The notes under the pieces are model-generated. The model saw only the letters and a list, made by a program, of their open reading frames with translations. It made no database searches and was not told the origin of the DNA. From NCBI GenBank assembly GCA_947044405.1, contig CAMRHE010000063.1, positions 6,009,501 through 6,073,500 of the forward strand: a stretch of DNA of 64,000 bases, written 5' to 3'. The position numbers were made by a program, and so were the translations under genes. This stretch comes from Leptodactylus fallax (lineage: Eukaryota > Chordata > Amphibia > Anura > Leptodactylidae). Below, piece after piece: positions 44,828-57,061 of this stretch (position 1 is the stretch's first letter; each line of letters opens with the position of its first letter).

Positions 44828-45450
44828 AGGGGTTGTGCCATGATTAATGAGTATCACCTATCCACAGGATAGGGACCCCCACGATGACAAGAACCGAGGT
44901 TCCATTGGAATGGTGGTCACAGTCATAGTCTATAGAATTGTTGGAAATAGCTGACTCAAGTCATGTGGCAGCACGCATGTTACCACCACCACCACTCCAT
45001 TCAAACAGGATCCAAGAGAACCCCATTTGTTTGATTGGTAGGGATCCCAGTGGTGGGACATCCAACCATCAGATACTTAACCCTTATGCTCTGGATAGGA
45101 CATAAGACCCCATGCACACGACCAAGTGTACTTCCAATGTGGATCCGAGTTTGCAGGACTCGAATGACCCTCGGAGTGACATCTGAGTCCACTCCATGAT
45201 GTATTTACATCTATGGGGGCTTCCAATCCATTCTGCTCCAATGACGTGGATGATTATAGAGCACGTCCTGTTCTGTGTCTTTGGAAAGGAATGGTTTGGG
45301 GGCCCCCATAGAGGTGAGAGCTCCATGGAATGCACTCAGATGTCACTCTGAGGGTCATCCAAGTGTATCCTGTTGCAAACTCAGTCCTATATTGGAAGTA
45401 GACTTGGTCTTGAGCATGGGGCCTAAGTGTTAACTATGGGATAACCTTTT
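44828..45450. mobile_element. TTAA element (AGGGGTTGTGCC start), interrupted by a nested foldback
   Basis: TTAA lies at 44824-44827, followed by AGGGGTTGTGCCATG. The element runs to about 45101, is interrupted by 45102-45425, and resumes TAAGTGTTAACTATGGGATA before a degraded AACCTTTTTAG end. The left CACCTATCCACAGGATAGGG pairs with CTCTGGATAGGACATAAG. Continuity across the insertion is inferred from the usual end sequence of this repeat type. Confidence 0.6.
45102..45425. mobile_element. Foldback element with GGCCCCATGC-type ends, nested
   Basis: ACCCCATGCACACGACCAAG on the left pairs with the reverse complement of CTTGGTCTTGAGCATGGGGC on the right. The arms pair for about 120 bp, including TGACCCTCGGAGTGACATCT against AGATGTCACTCTGAGGGTCA. 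Clear target duplications were not resolved. Confidence 0.8.
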
Positions 45451-45476
45451 TAGGGTCCCTGCTTACGAGCAGTCCA

Positions 45477-45650
45477 TATATCCCAGACTGTACTGTGTCT
45501 GGACATCCGGAATCAGAGTATCATAATTCTACTCACCGTGGGACTACTGCCCCATCACGATTACCGTATCAGACAGTAGTCCCATAGTGAGGTAGGGACC
45601 TCATAGATACTGTGAGTCTAGGTCTCTGAACACAGTGCTGTCTGGGAAAT
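45477..45650. repeat. Foldback, about 80-bp arms
   Basis: ATATATCCCAGACTGTACTG pairs with the reverse complement of CAGTGCTGTCTGGGAAATAT, and CCGTGGGACTACTG with CAGTAGTCCCATAG near the centre. No recognised target duplication. Confidence 0.75.
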
Positions 45651-45654
45651 ATGG

Positions 45655-47385
45655 CTAATATACAGAGCAAAGTTTCCAGACCGAAACTGTCCATGCGGTG
45701 CAGGGACTCTTAATATAGTATGTGATGCCATATTATGACTCTGTACAACTAAGGTTGGACCTTTACAAAAACTTAAAACAGAAGATCCGCTGTCACTACA
45801 TTAGGACGTACAATTTGTGCATTTTTAGAACAATTTTTAAATTTTTGAAACTTTTTGAAACTTGGTTGTTATTTCCTTTCTTCGCTATCCAGAAATAACA
45901 TCTTGTGATGATATAGCTATCTCCTCCCACCGCGCTCCTTCCACATTTGTATGCAATAATTTCGACTTCTGAAGACTCCATTTCGGTCTTATTAAATCAT
46001 CTTCCTGGAATGATTCCTCTAAACAAAGCTTTTTCTCTGACCTTCTGTTTGCTCTTACAACTCACCTGCTTCTATAATGGGATATCCAGATGTTACAAAT
46101 TAATCAATCCCGGAGTCTGCTTAGATGTGCAAGCACACCGAGCCCTGCGAAAGAAGATTAGAAAAAAAGTGTAAAAAAGAGGTCACGGAACAAAAGCCGA
46201 GTATTCTATTATTTAGAGAGCGAGAGATACAAGAAGAATTGCCTGAGCGTTGAAAATGGAAGTAGATATACATTTCCCTTTATGAATCCACTATTTTGCA
46301 TTTAACCAATAAATAGTAATGCAGGTCCTAAATTATACTGTCATAGAAGAAATATCACTGCTGGCTTCAAAGTCGGTGCTAGGAAGGAAAGAGTCACGAG
46401 TGGAGGAGCTGGAATTCTTATCGCAGGTCTTGTTCATCTTTGGTAAGCTCCTCGAAGCCATTAACGTAATCATAAAAAGGGATATTTTTGTGATCTGCAT
46501 ACATATCCATGAAATTTTTTTGCGTCCTTTTATGGATATGAGATTAAAAAAGTGGTAGAGTTCTTAACTCTGCCATTAGGTGGCGCTTTCTATCGCCGTT
46601 CATCGCCACATGGTAACACAGCAAATGTACCGAAATTTTATAAGTATTGTATGATGGTGAAACAGATGCAATTGGGTTCTGTTGATTCATTTCAAAGGGG
46701 TTGTCCAAAATTTATGTTTTATGGCCGAAATATCCGTACGGTCGGGGGGGGGGGGGCAACTTGTATAGTGCCCAGGTGCCGATACTGCAGTTTATCTCCC
46801 ATTGACATCAACTTCAAGTGAACTGAGCTGCGGTCCTGGAGCTGGGCCACTATATATGGGGCATGGAGCCAACTGCTTTTGGCCCCTTGTTTTGTATAGT
46901 ATGGCTGTTGGAAGTGACATTGGAACAGCTGATCTGAGCAAGGGCCGGCTGACCGCCCCCACCGATCACATATTTATAAGCTTTTCTAAAGATAGATAAA
47001 TCCTAGAAAGTAATGATACAAGTGCAAAGGTAAAAATCTTGCAACGTATCGGTGATGGACACAAAACAACTGGGTTTGGAGCTTCAACTAATTTACTGGT
47101 GGTCAAAGATGAAGAACAACTTGGGAAAGCCAACAAACAGAAGAATAATGATGTTGTCTTCCACTTTTGGGCCCTCATACGGAGCTTGTCATGCTGCCAC
47201 TGTGACCCCCACTTCGCTATTGACCTGCTGGGTACCGAGTGGTGATGTACACCTCTCCAAACTCTCTCGCTGGACTTCGCTATTCGGTCTCCTCTCCATC
47301 TGCCTTCCCGGCCTCTTGGTTGTGTCCTGCTCTTAGACCATATATGCATCTACTACACATTGCCTACCAAAGCATGGGCCAAATA
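45655..47385. other. Unassigned stretch with one-sided repeat
   Basis: CAAAGGGGTTGTCCAAAA near 46694 starts a degraded TTAA-type element, and a run of 13 G lies at about 46744-46756. The 127-aa minus-strand frame at 46966-47349 has no recognised domain and overlaps frames on the other strand. Confidence 0.4.
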
Positions 47386-47387
47386 TA

Positions 47388-47450
47388 CAGTCATGGCCAA
47401 AAGTTTTGAGAATGATACAAAATTAATTTTACAAAGTACGCTAGTTTTTA
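47388..47450. repeat. Orphan terminal repeat of the 31233-32783 Tc1 family
   Basis: CAGTCATGGCCAAAAGTTTT and the following GAGAATGATACAAAATTAAT match the end of the element at 31233-32783 (closest to its right end) for about 50-60 bp, preceded by TA. No partner end and no transposase sequence follow. Confidence 0.85.
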
Positions 47451-47459
47451 AGGAAAAAA

Positions 47460-48200
47460 AAAACCAACAAAGGGGGGGGGGGGGGGAAGACTCCCGGACT
47501 AAGAGGGGCCCACCTCTCCTGGATTACAACATCAAATTAGTGCGGCTGGTCAGATCTGTAACAACCCCTTCTCGACCGGGGCGGGAAAAGGCGGGGGGGA
47601 CCAGCAAGTCCGAGAAGATGCATTCGCTCGGATGCAGCCCCGGGGCGCGGCGGGCTGCACTGCAATCTCCTGACCAATTTGCTCCATTTTCAACAGGGGA
47701 ATGGCTGATTGATGGGACCTTTAGATAGTAATAACACAGTAGAGCTTAAAGGGAACCTGTCAGTGAGGCAGTCAGGTCTATTTGGGACATTAAATCACCC
47801 ACTGGTTCTTATGGACCAGTGGTTTAGTGTCTCATATAACCCTATTCTAACCATGTCCATTGGGACCGCCCACAGTTTATAACTAAATGCCGGGAACAAA
47901 AAAGAGGGGTCAGGCCTGACCCAGTTATTCCGGGGACAGGAGGGGGAAAAACAGCAAGGGGGGACGCAGGTTGGCGTGGGGGGGGGGGGGGGCTAAAGCC
48001 AGAGGGCATTGCACATTGGCTTTGAGGGGAGGGGGCGGCCGGCCCGGGCGGGGGGACCCCGGTTCGCATGCCGCACCGCGAAAACTCCGACGCATGCGCA
48101 GTGAATAATGTTCTTCTCCAGCTTCACTGAACAACCGTGCAGGCGCTGAAAGTGCCAGAAATGACTCCGGTGGACTTATCGGACTCATCTCTAGGCAAGT
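47460..48200. other. G-rich stretch with a TTAA element start
   Basis: Runs of 15 G lie at about 47472-47486 and 47978-47992, with several shorter runs and CGCGGCGGGCTGC-type CpG-rich segments. GCTTAAAGGGAACCTGTCAG near 47746 begins a TTAA-type repeat, and GCATGCGCAGTGAATAATG near 48090 is part of the same repeat as I know it. G-quadruplex formation is likely (inference). The frames here are proline/glycine artefacts. Confidence 0.5.
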
Positions 48201-48204
48201 ATAA

Positions 48205-51165
48205 AGGTTTTTTCATTGAATCAGTTCAGGGCACAAACCGATAACAGGATCTGATAGATTTGATCTACTTTTTGGAATTTTTTAAACCTAATGAATAATA
48301 TAATGTGACTTTATGTTTCTGTTTTTGCTATTTCTGTCACCAAAGAACAGTCTTAGGCTTCTCACCATGCAAAAAGACTGCTTTGGTCCACGGCTTCTGA
48401 CAAGTGATCATCCTTAGATTCTTTATTCATGAATTCATCCATTTATTTACAACTCATTGTCCTTTCCTATAACCTTGGATATGAATATCAACCTAAAATT
48501 AACTGCAAACCAACAATTTGTATGGCGGAAACTCTCACAAAATACATATTACGCTAAATAATATTCTGGAAGCAATTTTAGCTCTAATAGAATATGATTT
48601 TTGCTTTTATTATAGAGTTTCCATGCATATAACAACACAACATCAAGGAGTTGCCTAAAAAAACTTCTCCACTTTGTACAATTCCTAGTTTTTACAAGGG
48701 TCCCTGGGCAATAAACTGATCACAAAGTACTGGAAAACCCAGTGATCAGTAACAAAACCTTCCAGTGTTTCAATTTCCCTGCAGCACCCCCGCAGGTGCA
48801 ATTAAGTATTACATAGTTCCCTTTCAAATGAGTTGTCTGCCTACGTAATGTAGGACAGCACAGGTCCTCCAGAGAAATAGATGCTTTTTGTACCCTTTTG
48901 GTCAAGTAATAAGGATCCTGGACAGGCGACTCCCTAATGTATCAGCCCCAATTATAAGGGAAATCAGCATAAAAAAAAAATGATAATGTTAAAATGTCCC
49001 CCAATAGACCATAGACGCATTATGACCATATGAGGGCACAATGTATATTAAAAAAAAAAACATCACTCCCACTCCCACATTACTGGTTGTAGCCTAGCCC
49101 AACCCCCAGTGAATGTAGAGGGGAAACTATTTCATAAAAATTTGTAGCATTTTGTACTATTAAAAAAAACTGAAAAAAGTGACATACAGATATGTCCCCC
49201 CCCCAAAAAAACGAAAAAAATGCAAAAATAAAGCAAATATAAAAATAAATACATATGTATCACCAAAAATTGACTAAATATATTTGAATAATGTGAACAA
49301 AAAATGCTATAGCCTTCAAAACCCCCAAATGAATGGGACATGGTGGTATCCAGGAATCCAAACAATATAGGTGCTGTGGCCCATCAAGTAGAAGGAAAAA
49401 ATTATATTTTTATAATACAGAGCTGATATTTTCTGAATCAAGGAAAGAAAATAACCAAAAACAGTGACCCCCCCCCCCCATATAGAGACTGCAAAAGCAA
49501 TTCTACATTACGAGGAGCCCACCAAACACCTCCCCATATCTCACCTCCCTGGACCCAGGGGAATATGATATGGGGGTAACTGGATATCAGGTTAGGCTTT
49601 CAAAGGACATAATTTACTGAGAACATTAGCCCTACTTATCTGTCTTGTATTTGCTTTTTGGGGATTACAACAAAGTCTTACATCCAGCTTTTGGATCAAG
49701 TAAAGTTACAAAAACCAGACTTGGCCTCAGAGGACAGTTCTTTAGCTAAGCCTCTAGAACCTCCATGAAGCACACAATAAAATAATTACAGTGAGTTAGG
49801 TGGCTACAGATCAGACACTACACACTGCGGAAACCATGCCAAAAAGTCTGAGAGTTTAGGCTACTAATACATCAATCTGTCCACCAGGGGAATACAGCTC
49901 CAAATTCTTGTAATGTGGAATCATATAGCTCAGGTGCAAGTCAATGTTATTTTTTGTCCTTCAGAGAGATGGAGATGTCTCCTGTCTGCTTACTGTTCAC
50001 CAATCGCTATCAAGAATTTAACTATGTCATCCATTCTGACCATTACAGAAGAAATCAAATTCAGATGGTTCTCTTAAATGTGTTGCCCCTTTGTTAACCG
50101 GACACATTTTGGTAAAATCGCCAACATTTTCTACACTTACAGTGGTCTACGTCCTATTTCAGTGGTCTCCGATGTTACGAAACTCAATTTCATGCACGTT
50201 CTGACAGACGAAAGCTGGAGATCCACAAGTTGGAGACCTCTGGTCTACTCAATTCAACGAGAGCAAAAATAAGTGATCATATTTGCCCAGTAGATCCTAC
50301 GCAAACAAAATCTAAAGACCAAACCTTCCACCAAATCTGATATGGGTCTACTACATTCAAAATCATGTCAACGGCTATAAAGGGCTTGTCCACCATGGTC
50401 AAGGTCATCCATAACCATGTTGACTAGTTTCAGTAAAGGGTTTGTCCACCAAGGACAACTCTCGTATTTCTGGAAGATCTTGTGAGCATCCATTTGCTCA
50501 CGAGATCTTCTTGGTCAAGGACAACAACTACAGCATGTGAACATCAGAACAAACTCTGGCTTCTATATACGACGGGGAACATTGTTATGTTTCTAACATC
50601 TGACTACTTTTCACCAGGGTCAGGTTGGCCAATTATGGGTCTCCAGTTCACCCAAATGATAGCAGATTTATGGCAGATTCCACACATGGTGGAGACATGT
50701 TCCTGCACCCCAATACAAATTTTTTTTAACAGGACCGCCACCTACCTTGCGTTATGTATAACATTACTGTATTTTTATGTGGGACACCAGACACAGTTGT
50801 GATTGCTACCTCTGTACCACCTATAACTCCGTCTTTGGATATGGTCCATCAGTAAGTATTCAGAAGGTCAAGTGGTCAACAGGATAGTTTCTTCCATAAA
50901 ACTTTCCCTATCAACATCTGACTTTGGTTGAAGTTAAATTTTCTGCCGTGTCTGACTTGTATGGTTGAAAGGGGTACCACATCGAGAGACAAGTGCTATT
51001 GCGTTATTTTGACAGAAATTATTACTACACAGGTTCTATCTTGATCCACTACATGAAATAAACACATAAACAAGAGAAGAACCATGCTTGGGTTCTTTGG
51101 GCCCCTAGATACAGTATGCACCATAATATGTGTTGCTCTTCTACACACATTACCTATAACCAATA
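48205..51165. other. Long unassigned stretch
   Basis: TTTCCCTGCAGCACCCCCGC near 48774 is a dispersed-repeat block also seen near 11188 and 15410. C-runs lie near 49196 and 49468. GGGCTTGTCCACCATGG and GGGTTTGTCCACCAAGG (50382-50455) are short tandem look-alikes. The 106-aa plus-strand frame at 50482-50802 has no recognised domain. Confidence 0.4.
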
Positions 51166-51169
51166 ATCT

Positions 51170-51673
51170 AATATGTTACTTGTGAATCAATTCAGAGGAA
51201 ATAGACCCTATTAGTAATTCAATGGTTCCAGAGTCACCTCCAAATGGAGTTGTCTTCAGTCCTTTGAGACCCACTTGGGATCTCTGGTACTCTTATGGGT
51301 CAGTTCAACCCCAATATGTTACTTGTGAATCAATCCATAAGAAATAGATCCTATTGGTAACTCACTGGCTCCAAAGTCACCTCCAAAGTCTTCTGTACTT
51401 TGGATACCCGTTTGGGATCTCCTGTACTCTAGTGGCCAGTATAACCCTAATACATTACTTGCCAATTCACAATAAATAGACCCTATTGGTTAGTCAATAG
51501 GTCTGAAGTCCTCTCCAAATGGAGTTGTCTTCTATCCTTTGGGACCCATTTAGGATGTCTGGTACTCGGGTGGACCAGTTCGACCATAATATGTTACCTG
51601 TGAACCAATCCATAAGAAATAGATCCTACTAGTAAGTCAAAGGCTACGAAGTCACCTCTAAATGGAGTTGTTG
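51170..51673. repeat. Tandem repeat, about 140-bp unit, 3.6 copies
   Basis: Units start at 51170, 51313, 51449 and 51588 with AATATGTTACTTGTGAATCA or close variants, and contain AAATAGACCCTATTGG and CACCTCCAAATGGAGTTGTC. They are diverged from one another by substitutions and small indels. Non-coding. Confidence 0.88.
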
Positions 51674-51679
51674 CATTCA

Positions 51680-52340
51680 ATGAGCTGAGTCCTATAGTCT
51701 TAAGGTTATGTTTTTGTTAGTACTTGTGGGATAGTTAGACTCTGGGCCCACCGATACCTCACTGAAGCCACTCAGCAGTGCCATGATGATTCGCATCATG
51801 CTTCTTCACCCCCCGACTACTTTTCTAGACCATAAACTACTCTATCTGTATTGTCCACCCCAAGAAAATCCATCCCGAAAGCATCCAGAACTGGTGGTCG
51901 AAGAGCAACAAGGAAAACCTATTGCTTTACAGATACGGCTAATTTGATGGCACTTCTTTTATTATGTAAGTAAAATGCTTAATCCTATTGCAAACAAGGG
52001 AACAGAGATGGCACAGTTTTTAGCTGTCATTTGCACCAAGAGATTTCAGGAACTGTTTAGTTTCACAGCCCATTAGAAGCAATCTGTGTTATACTAGATC
52101 CAGCGCCGCAGCACAGCGAGCTCCCTCACCTGTAATATGTAACACTGCCTTAACAATGGAATTTGCATTTTCACTTCCTCAATGCAGATACAGGGAACAA
52201 AGACCATAAAAAAATTACACTAAACATAATACACTAATTGTATTTTCCAGACCATTGAGTGTGTGTAAATAGAAATTTGGTTATCTTAGGCTATGGATTT
52301 ACTAAACTTTGCATTTTGAAATATCCTACTAGGGAAATCT
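51680..52340. other. Unassigned stretch
   Basis: No gene or repeat recognised. Confidence 0.4.
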
Positions 52341-52347
52341 GAGATAA

Positions 52348-53573
52348 AGGGAGTGTGTCACCAGACCCAGCGTACCAACCTGGCCCTGCAGATAGATAGG
52401 TTAGTGTCACCAGACCCAGCGTACCAACCTGGCCCTGCAGATAGATAGGTTAGTGTCACCAGACCCAGCGTACCAACCTGGCCCTGCAGATAGATAGGTT
52501 AGTGTCACCAGACCCAGCGTACCAACCTGGCCCTGCAGATACATAGGTTAGTGTCACCAGAACCAGCATATCACCCCAGCCCTGCAGATACATAGGTTAG
52601 TGTCACCAGAACCAGCATATCACCCCAGCCCTGCAGATAGATAGGTTAGTGTCACCAGAACCAGCATATCACCCCAGCCCTGCAGATAGATAGGTTAGTG
52701 TCACCAGAACCATCATATCACCCCAGCCCTGCAGATAGATAGGTTAGTGTCACCAGAACCAGCATATCACCCCAGCCCTACAGATAGATAGGTTAGTATC
52801 ACCAGATCCAGCATATCACCCCAGCCCTGCAGATAGATAGGTTAGTGTCACCAGAACCAGCATATCACCCCAGCCCTGCAGATAGATAGGTTAGTGTCAG
52901 CAGACCCAGCATATCACCCCAGCCCTGCAGATAGATAGGTTAGTGTCACCAGAACCAGCATATCACCCCAGCCCTGCAGATAGATAGGTTAGTGTCACCA
53001 GAACCAGCATATCACCCCAGCCCTGCAGATAGATAGGTTAGTGTCACCAGAACCAGCATATCACCCCAGCCCTGCAGATAGATAGGTTAGTGTCACCAGA
53101 ACCAGCATATCACCCCAGCCCTGCAGATACATAGGTTAGTGTCACCAGAACCAGCATATCACCCCAGCCCTACAGATAGATAGGTTAGTGTCAGCAGACC
53201 CAGCATATCACCCCAGCCCTGCAGATAGATAGGTTAGTGTCACCAGAACCAGCATATCACTCCAGCCCTGCAGATAGATAGGTTAGTGTCACCAGAACCA
53301 GCATATCACCCCAGCCCTGCAGATAGATAGGTTAGTGTCACCAGAACACGCATATCACCCCAGCCTGCAGATAGATAGGTTAATGTCACCAGAACCAGCA
53401 TATCACCCCAGCCCTGCAGATAGGTTAGTGTCGCCAGAACCAGCATATCACCCCAGCCCTGCAGATAGATAGGTTAGTGTCACCAGAACCAGCATATCAC
53501 CCCAGCCCTGCAGATAGATAGGTTAGTGTCACCAGAACCAGCATATCACCCCAGCCCTGCAGATAGATAGGTT
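52348..53573. repeat. 49-bp minisatellite, about 25 copies, derived from a TTAA element end
   Basis: The array opens AGGGAGTGTGTCACCAGACC, the terminus of the foldback family at 1-331 and 61027-61846, after a mutated TTAA (ATAA). Each unit reads GTGTCACCAGAACCAGCATA then TCACCCCAGCCCTGCAGATA then GATAGGTTA. The first four units share a variant (ACCCAGCGTACCAACCTGG) not seen later, so local homogenisation has occurred. No inverted right terminus follows directly. Confidence 0.93.
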
Positions 53574-53579
53574 TAGGTA

Positions 53580-54990
53580 ATTTATTAGGGGCTTATAGTC
53601 TTTTGCACTGGACTATAAGAGTCTCTTTTTGTGGAGTTGCCCTTTAAGCTTATCTTCATAGATACCAAACATTTGCTGAGCCATGGATAGTGTTTATAGT
53701 CTACCACTGTCTTTAGACACATTTAGGACTTTATTGTTCCAACTACTCAGCAGTGAAGCACGAACACACCTCATTCTACACAGGGTAGGGCAACAGACTA
53801 AAATTAGGACATGCCCTTCCCTCATGGAAAATGACCAAAGCAAAACAAAAATAAAATACAGTACGAATACCCAAAGTTAAATATGACCAGGGTGCTAAAA
53901 GATGAGCTGTCTCTGTATTTGACCCCCTCGAAACAAACATGACAGTAAATTACATATTGAGAAACATATTAATGAGGAACATAGAGCAGGTCGATTCTCC
54001 TAGTCATTGTCTCGGTGGTCCAGATCCAGATTTCTAGAGGCAGCAAACCATGTGGCCTCAAAAGCAGGACGACCTACGAGTTGTACAGGAGGACACCATG
54101 TACAGAAAGGTTTGACATACTACTAGACCTATGGTTAGGCCGCTATGTCAAGTAGCCATGTAGCATTGGCCATAGATATACAGTAAACATCTTTGAGATG
54201 ACCACCCAAAATTAAATTAAAAAGTGGTCTTCTAGGGAGGTGGTCTTCTCATAGAAGATGATTAACATGGAAAACTAACATGGAAATCTGTCACAGAAAA
54301 TGTAGTCCAAGCAAGGAAGTGGTCTTCTCGAAGAGGTGATCTTTTGGAGAGTTTTCGTTGTACACATAGACAATAAGTAGGGTACGTATGTAGCACTCAA
54401 AAATTGTCATATGTCTCCATTGCCCCAAGACCTATGTGCTAACAACTACCTTGTCTTCCCATAGCTTTATGTAAAGACCATGAAAGACTATTGTAACAGA
54501 CAGTGGGTTGTGGACCTACTGTGTCACCCAACCAGTTTGGCTTAGGGCCACTACTAAGGATGTTATCTACATGGCCCCAACTACAGTATCTTCACCTTCT
54601 AACCCCGTACTGCCATCTGAACTTAGCTGCAGTAAGACCACCAGGTCACTACCTTTTGGAGTGGTTCCAGTAATGGTGAAAACTAAACAGGCAGGTCAGA
54701 GACTATGATACAGTGCACCAAGGAATCAGGCAAAGCAGAATGTGAATACAGGCCGAGGTCAAGGTTGGCAGCACAGGTACAACAGTAAGTAAACAGGCAG
54801 AAGGTTACTGCCAGGAGGTCAGAAGAAAGGGGACGGCAGACAGAGGCCAGATCAGGAAACAAGTTCAGGTTAAATACAGTAAATAAAGCAGGTACATCGT
54901 TGTGCCGGGAAAGAATGAACTAGGATTCTGGTGGACACAGGGTTACAAATATTTTCTAATAAGACCAAAAATTAGTAAATAAAAGTTATT
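53580..54990. other. Unassigned stretch
   Basis: GTTGCCCTTTAAG near 53641 resembles one TTAA element end. 54690-54900 is purine-rich with repeated CAGGC and GGTCAGG motifs. No supported gene. Confidence 0.4.
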
Positions 54991-54995
54991 CTTAA

Positions 54996-55287
54996 TGGGG
55001 TTGGGGGAGGTGTAAAATAAAAAAAGCACCAGTCTGCGGCACCACTGGTGTCCATTTGGGCTTATGCCGTGTCCTTGTTGCTGGAAGTCTTACACCCCAC
55101 ATGACTGCTGAGACCAATCAGTTGCCTTAGCTATTGACCGTTGAGGCCATTGTCTGGTTTCGGCAGTCATGTGGGATGTAGGACTTCTGGTGATGAGCAT
55201 GAATGGACACCGGTGGCAGACAACCTTTTTTTATATTACATCTCTCCTGGCTTCCAAAGGGGTTTGTTCAATTCCTGGACAACCCCT
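54996..55287. mobile_element. TTAA foldback element, AGGGGTTGTCC family, 292 bp
   Basis: TTAA lies at 54992-54995 and 55288-55291. The right end GGACAACCCCTTTAA is intact, the left end TGGGGTTGGGGGAGG is eroded. The arms pair through CACTGGTGTCCATTTG and CATGAATGGACACCGGTG, and through CCACATGACTGCTGAGACC and GGTTTCGGCAGTCATGTGG. Non-coding. Confidence 0.85.
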
Positions 55288-55299
55288 TTAAGGTGGTCA

Positions 55300-57060
55300 T
55301 ACATACTAAATTACAGCAACGATTGACGGGACCAGTCGAATATCTACTGAATATGAAATATTCTGCCGATGTTCATTTGGCATATCTCGAGGGGGGGGGC
55401 TTTGTGCATGTTACACCTTAACATGTCTGACCCTTTGTTCTTGAAGGTGACAAACCAAACTTAGTCCACGCTCCCCGATTAGAACACATGCAACCTTGGC
55501 TGAAGAGACCATTGATGGTCTAACAGCTTTTGGCCAAAAGAATGGCCACCTTGAGTCTGCCAGCCGTCAACTTTTTGTAAATTTTACTTCATTATGTTAT
55601 TTTTTACTGAGCCAATATGGTGGCCATAATATGTGGTTGTTTCCTAGAGTTCTACAGCCAAATCTACCGTATGAAGAGCAATGTTCCTCACTATCATATC
55701 ACTACATAACTTGGAGTTGTATGACAACCTCTTCGAAGCTGTAATGGTAGACATTAAGGTTGACTTCCCGCTTATCCAAAAACAGACTGAACTAAAAATC
55801 AGATAAACAGAATTTGTCAGAAGAAGTCGTCTTAAGAATTTATATTTACTGGAGATTTTAAGGAGAAATGCTCCTTAATGATACCGTCGTCTGGTTTCCA
55901 CTCCCCATGAATATAGCAGTGAAATGTCGGAAAGATCTTTCCGGTGATTTGTTCCTTGTAGGAGTCTTGGGCTCGGATATTTATTCCCTGGCTGTATTCT
56001 GCATTGGTTTATTACTCTACCACGATTTAATCATTCTACTTATAAAAAAAGAGAGAGACATCACGGTGTGGAGGCAGAAGATAAACTGCTTTTCTGCTGG
56101 CGTTGGACAAGATACGACCACTTTGTCACTTAAGCAAAACAGCTGTGAAAAAGAATTTTCACCTTCTGAAATGAAATGCCAGGCAACAAATTCCTTTTTA
56201 ATAACTTAAGGAAAAAAAAATTAAGCTCAGCAGTTTTCTCGAGGAGGCATATGGGTTCAAAATCTGAATATATAACAACGTTAAGTCAAGGCAAAGTCTA
56301 TGATTTAGAGCCAAACGTACGCCTTTATGAAAACCTACTAATGTTTCTGTTCCTTGTGAGGATGAATAAAGCTGGTGGGAAAGGAAAAAAATTTCGATGA
56401 CATTGTGGTTTGCAGACAATTTCAAAGTCGCTCCCCTATAGAGCCGGGTTTTCGCTGTTACGGGTCTATTGACGACGTTATTTAGACATGTCACCTCTCT
56501 TAGAACTCTAAATTACGACTGGACGAATCCCGCCAGCCAAGGAGTCATTATGATTTGGAGATGGCACCTAACTTTTTGGGCTTTAGTCTGTTAAAAGCTA
56601 TATTTTCTTTTTGCTTGGCCACTATCTGGCTCAAGGAGTGGTCCTATTGTCTGCGGCAGTTTGACCTTCCGTGCTCAGGGCTACACTGCAGTTAGCAAAC
56701 CTGGAGAGTCATCCAGAAAATGGTTCATCAAAAATTAAAAAGTTGCCTACACAGATCTGCAGGTTTCACGTATCGATGTGGATTCTGAGGGTCTTAGTTG
56801 TGAGTTGAATAAGCAGTAGATGTGCAGAAAAGAGCTGCAGAGTCAGAATAGCGCCATACTGGGGGTCACGTGGTATTTACTTCTATAAAATATATGTTCT
56901 CAGCTACTGAGAAACTACTGAGTACACTCTTACCAGTCCATGGGCTGTTTTTGCACTTTTATGTGCTAGACTATAATGTCAGTCATACAATAGTGGTATC
57001 ATCCACGCGTTGTAGATGAACAGATTTACAGAGCTAGAAGAATTTCAAGGAGCAGTCTAC
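55300..57060. other. Unassigned, mostly single-copy-looking DNA
   Basis: The longest frame (113 aa, 55868-56209, plus) contains one hydrophobic stretch but no recognisable domain, and no splice context I can defend. A run of nine G lies at 55391-55399. Confidence 0.4.
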
Positions 57061-57061
57061 T

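Noticed and set aside
45102..45425. Exact target duplication for the nested foldback element
   Set aside because: Only TAAG is shared at the junctions and its placement depends on where the ends are drawn.
47039..47349. Overlapping frames of 68 to 127 residues on both strands
   Set aside because: Opposite-strand overlap, no domain and no splice context; likely chance.
50482..50802. 106-residue frame
   Set aside because: No recognised domain or conserved motif; treated as chance.
55868..56209. 113-residue frame with a hydrophobic segment
   Set aside because: No family resemblance, no supportable splice sites, and the hydrophobic stretch follows from the T-rich sequence.
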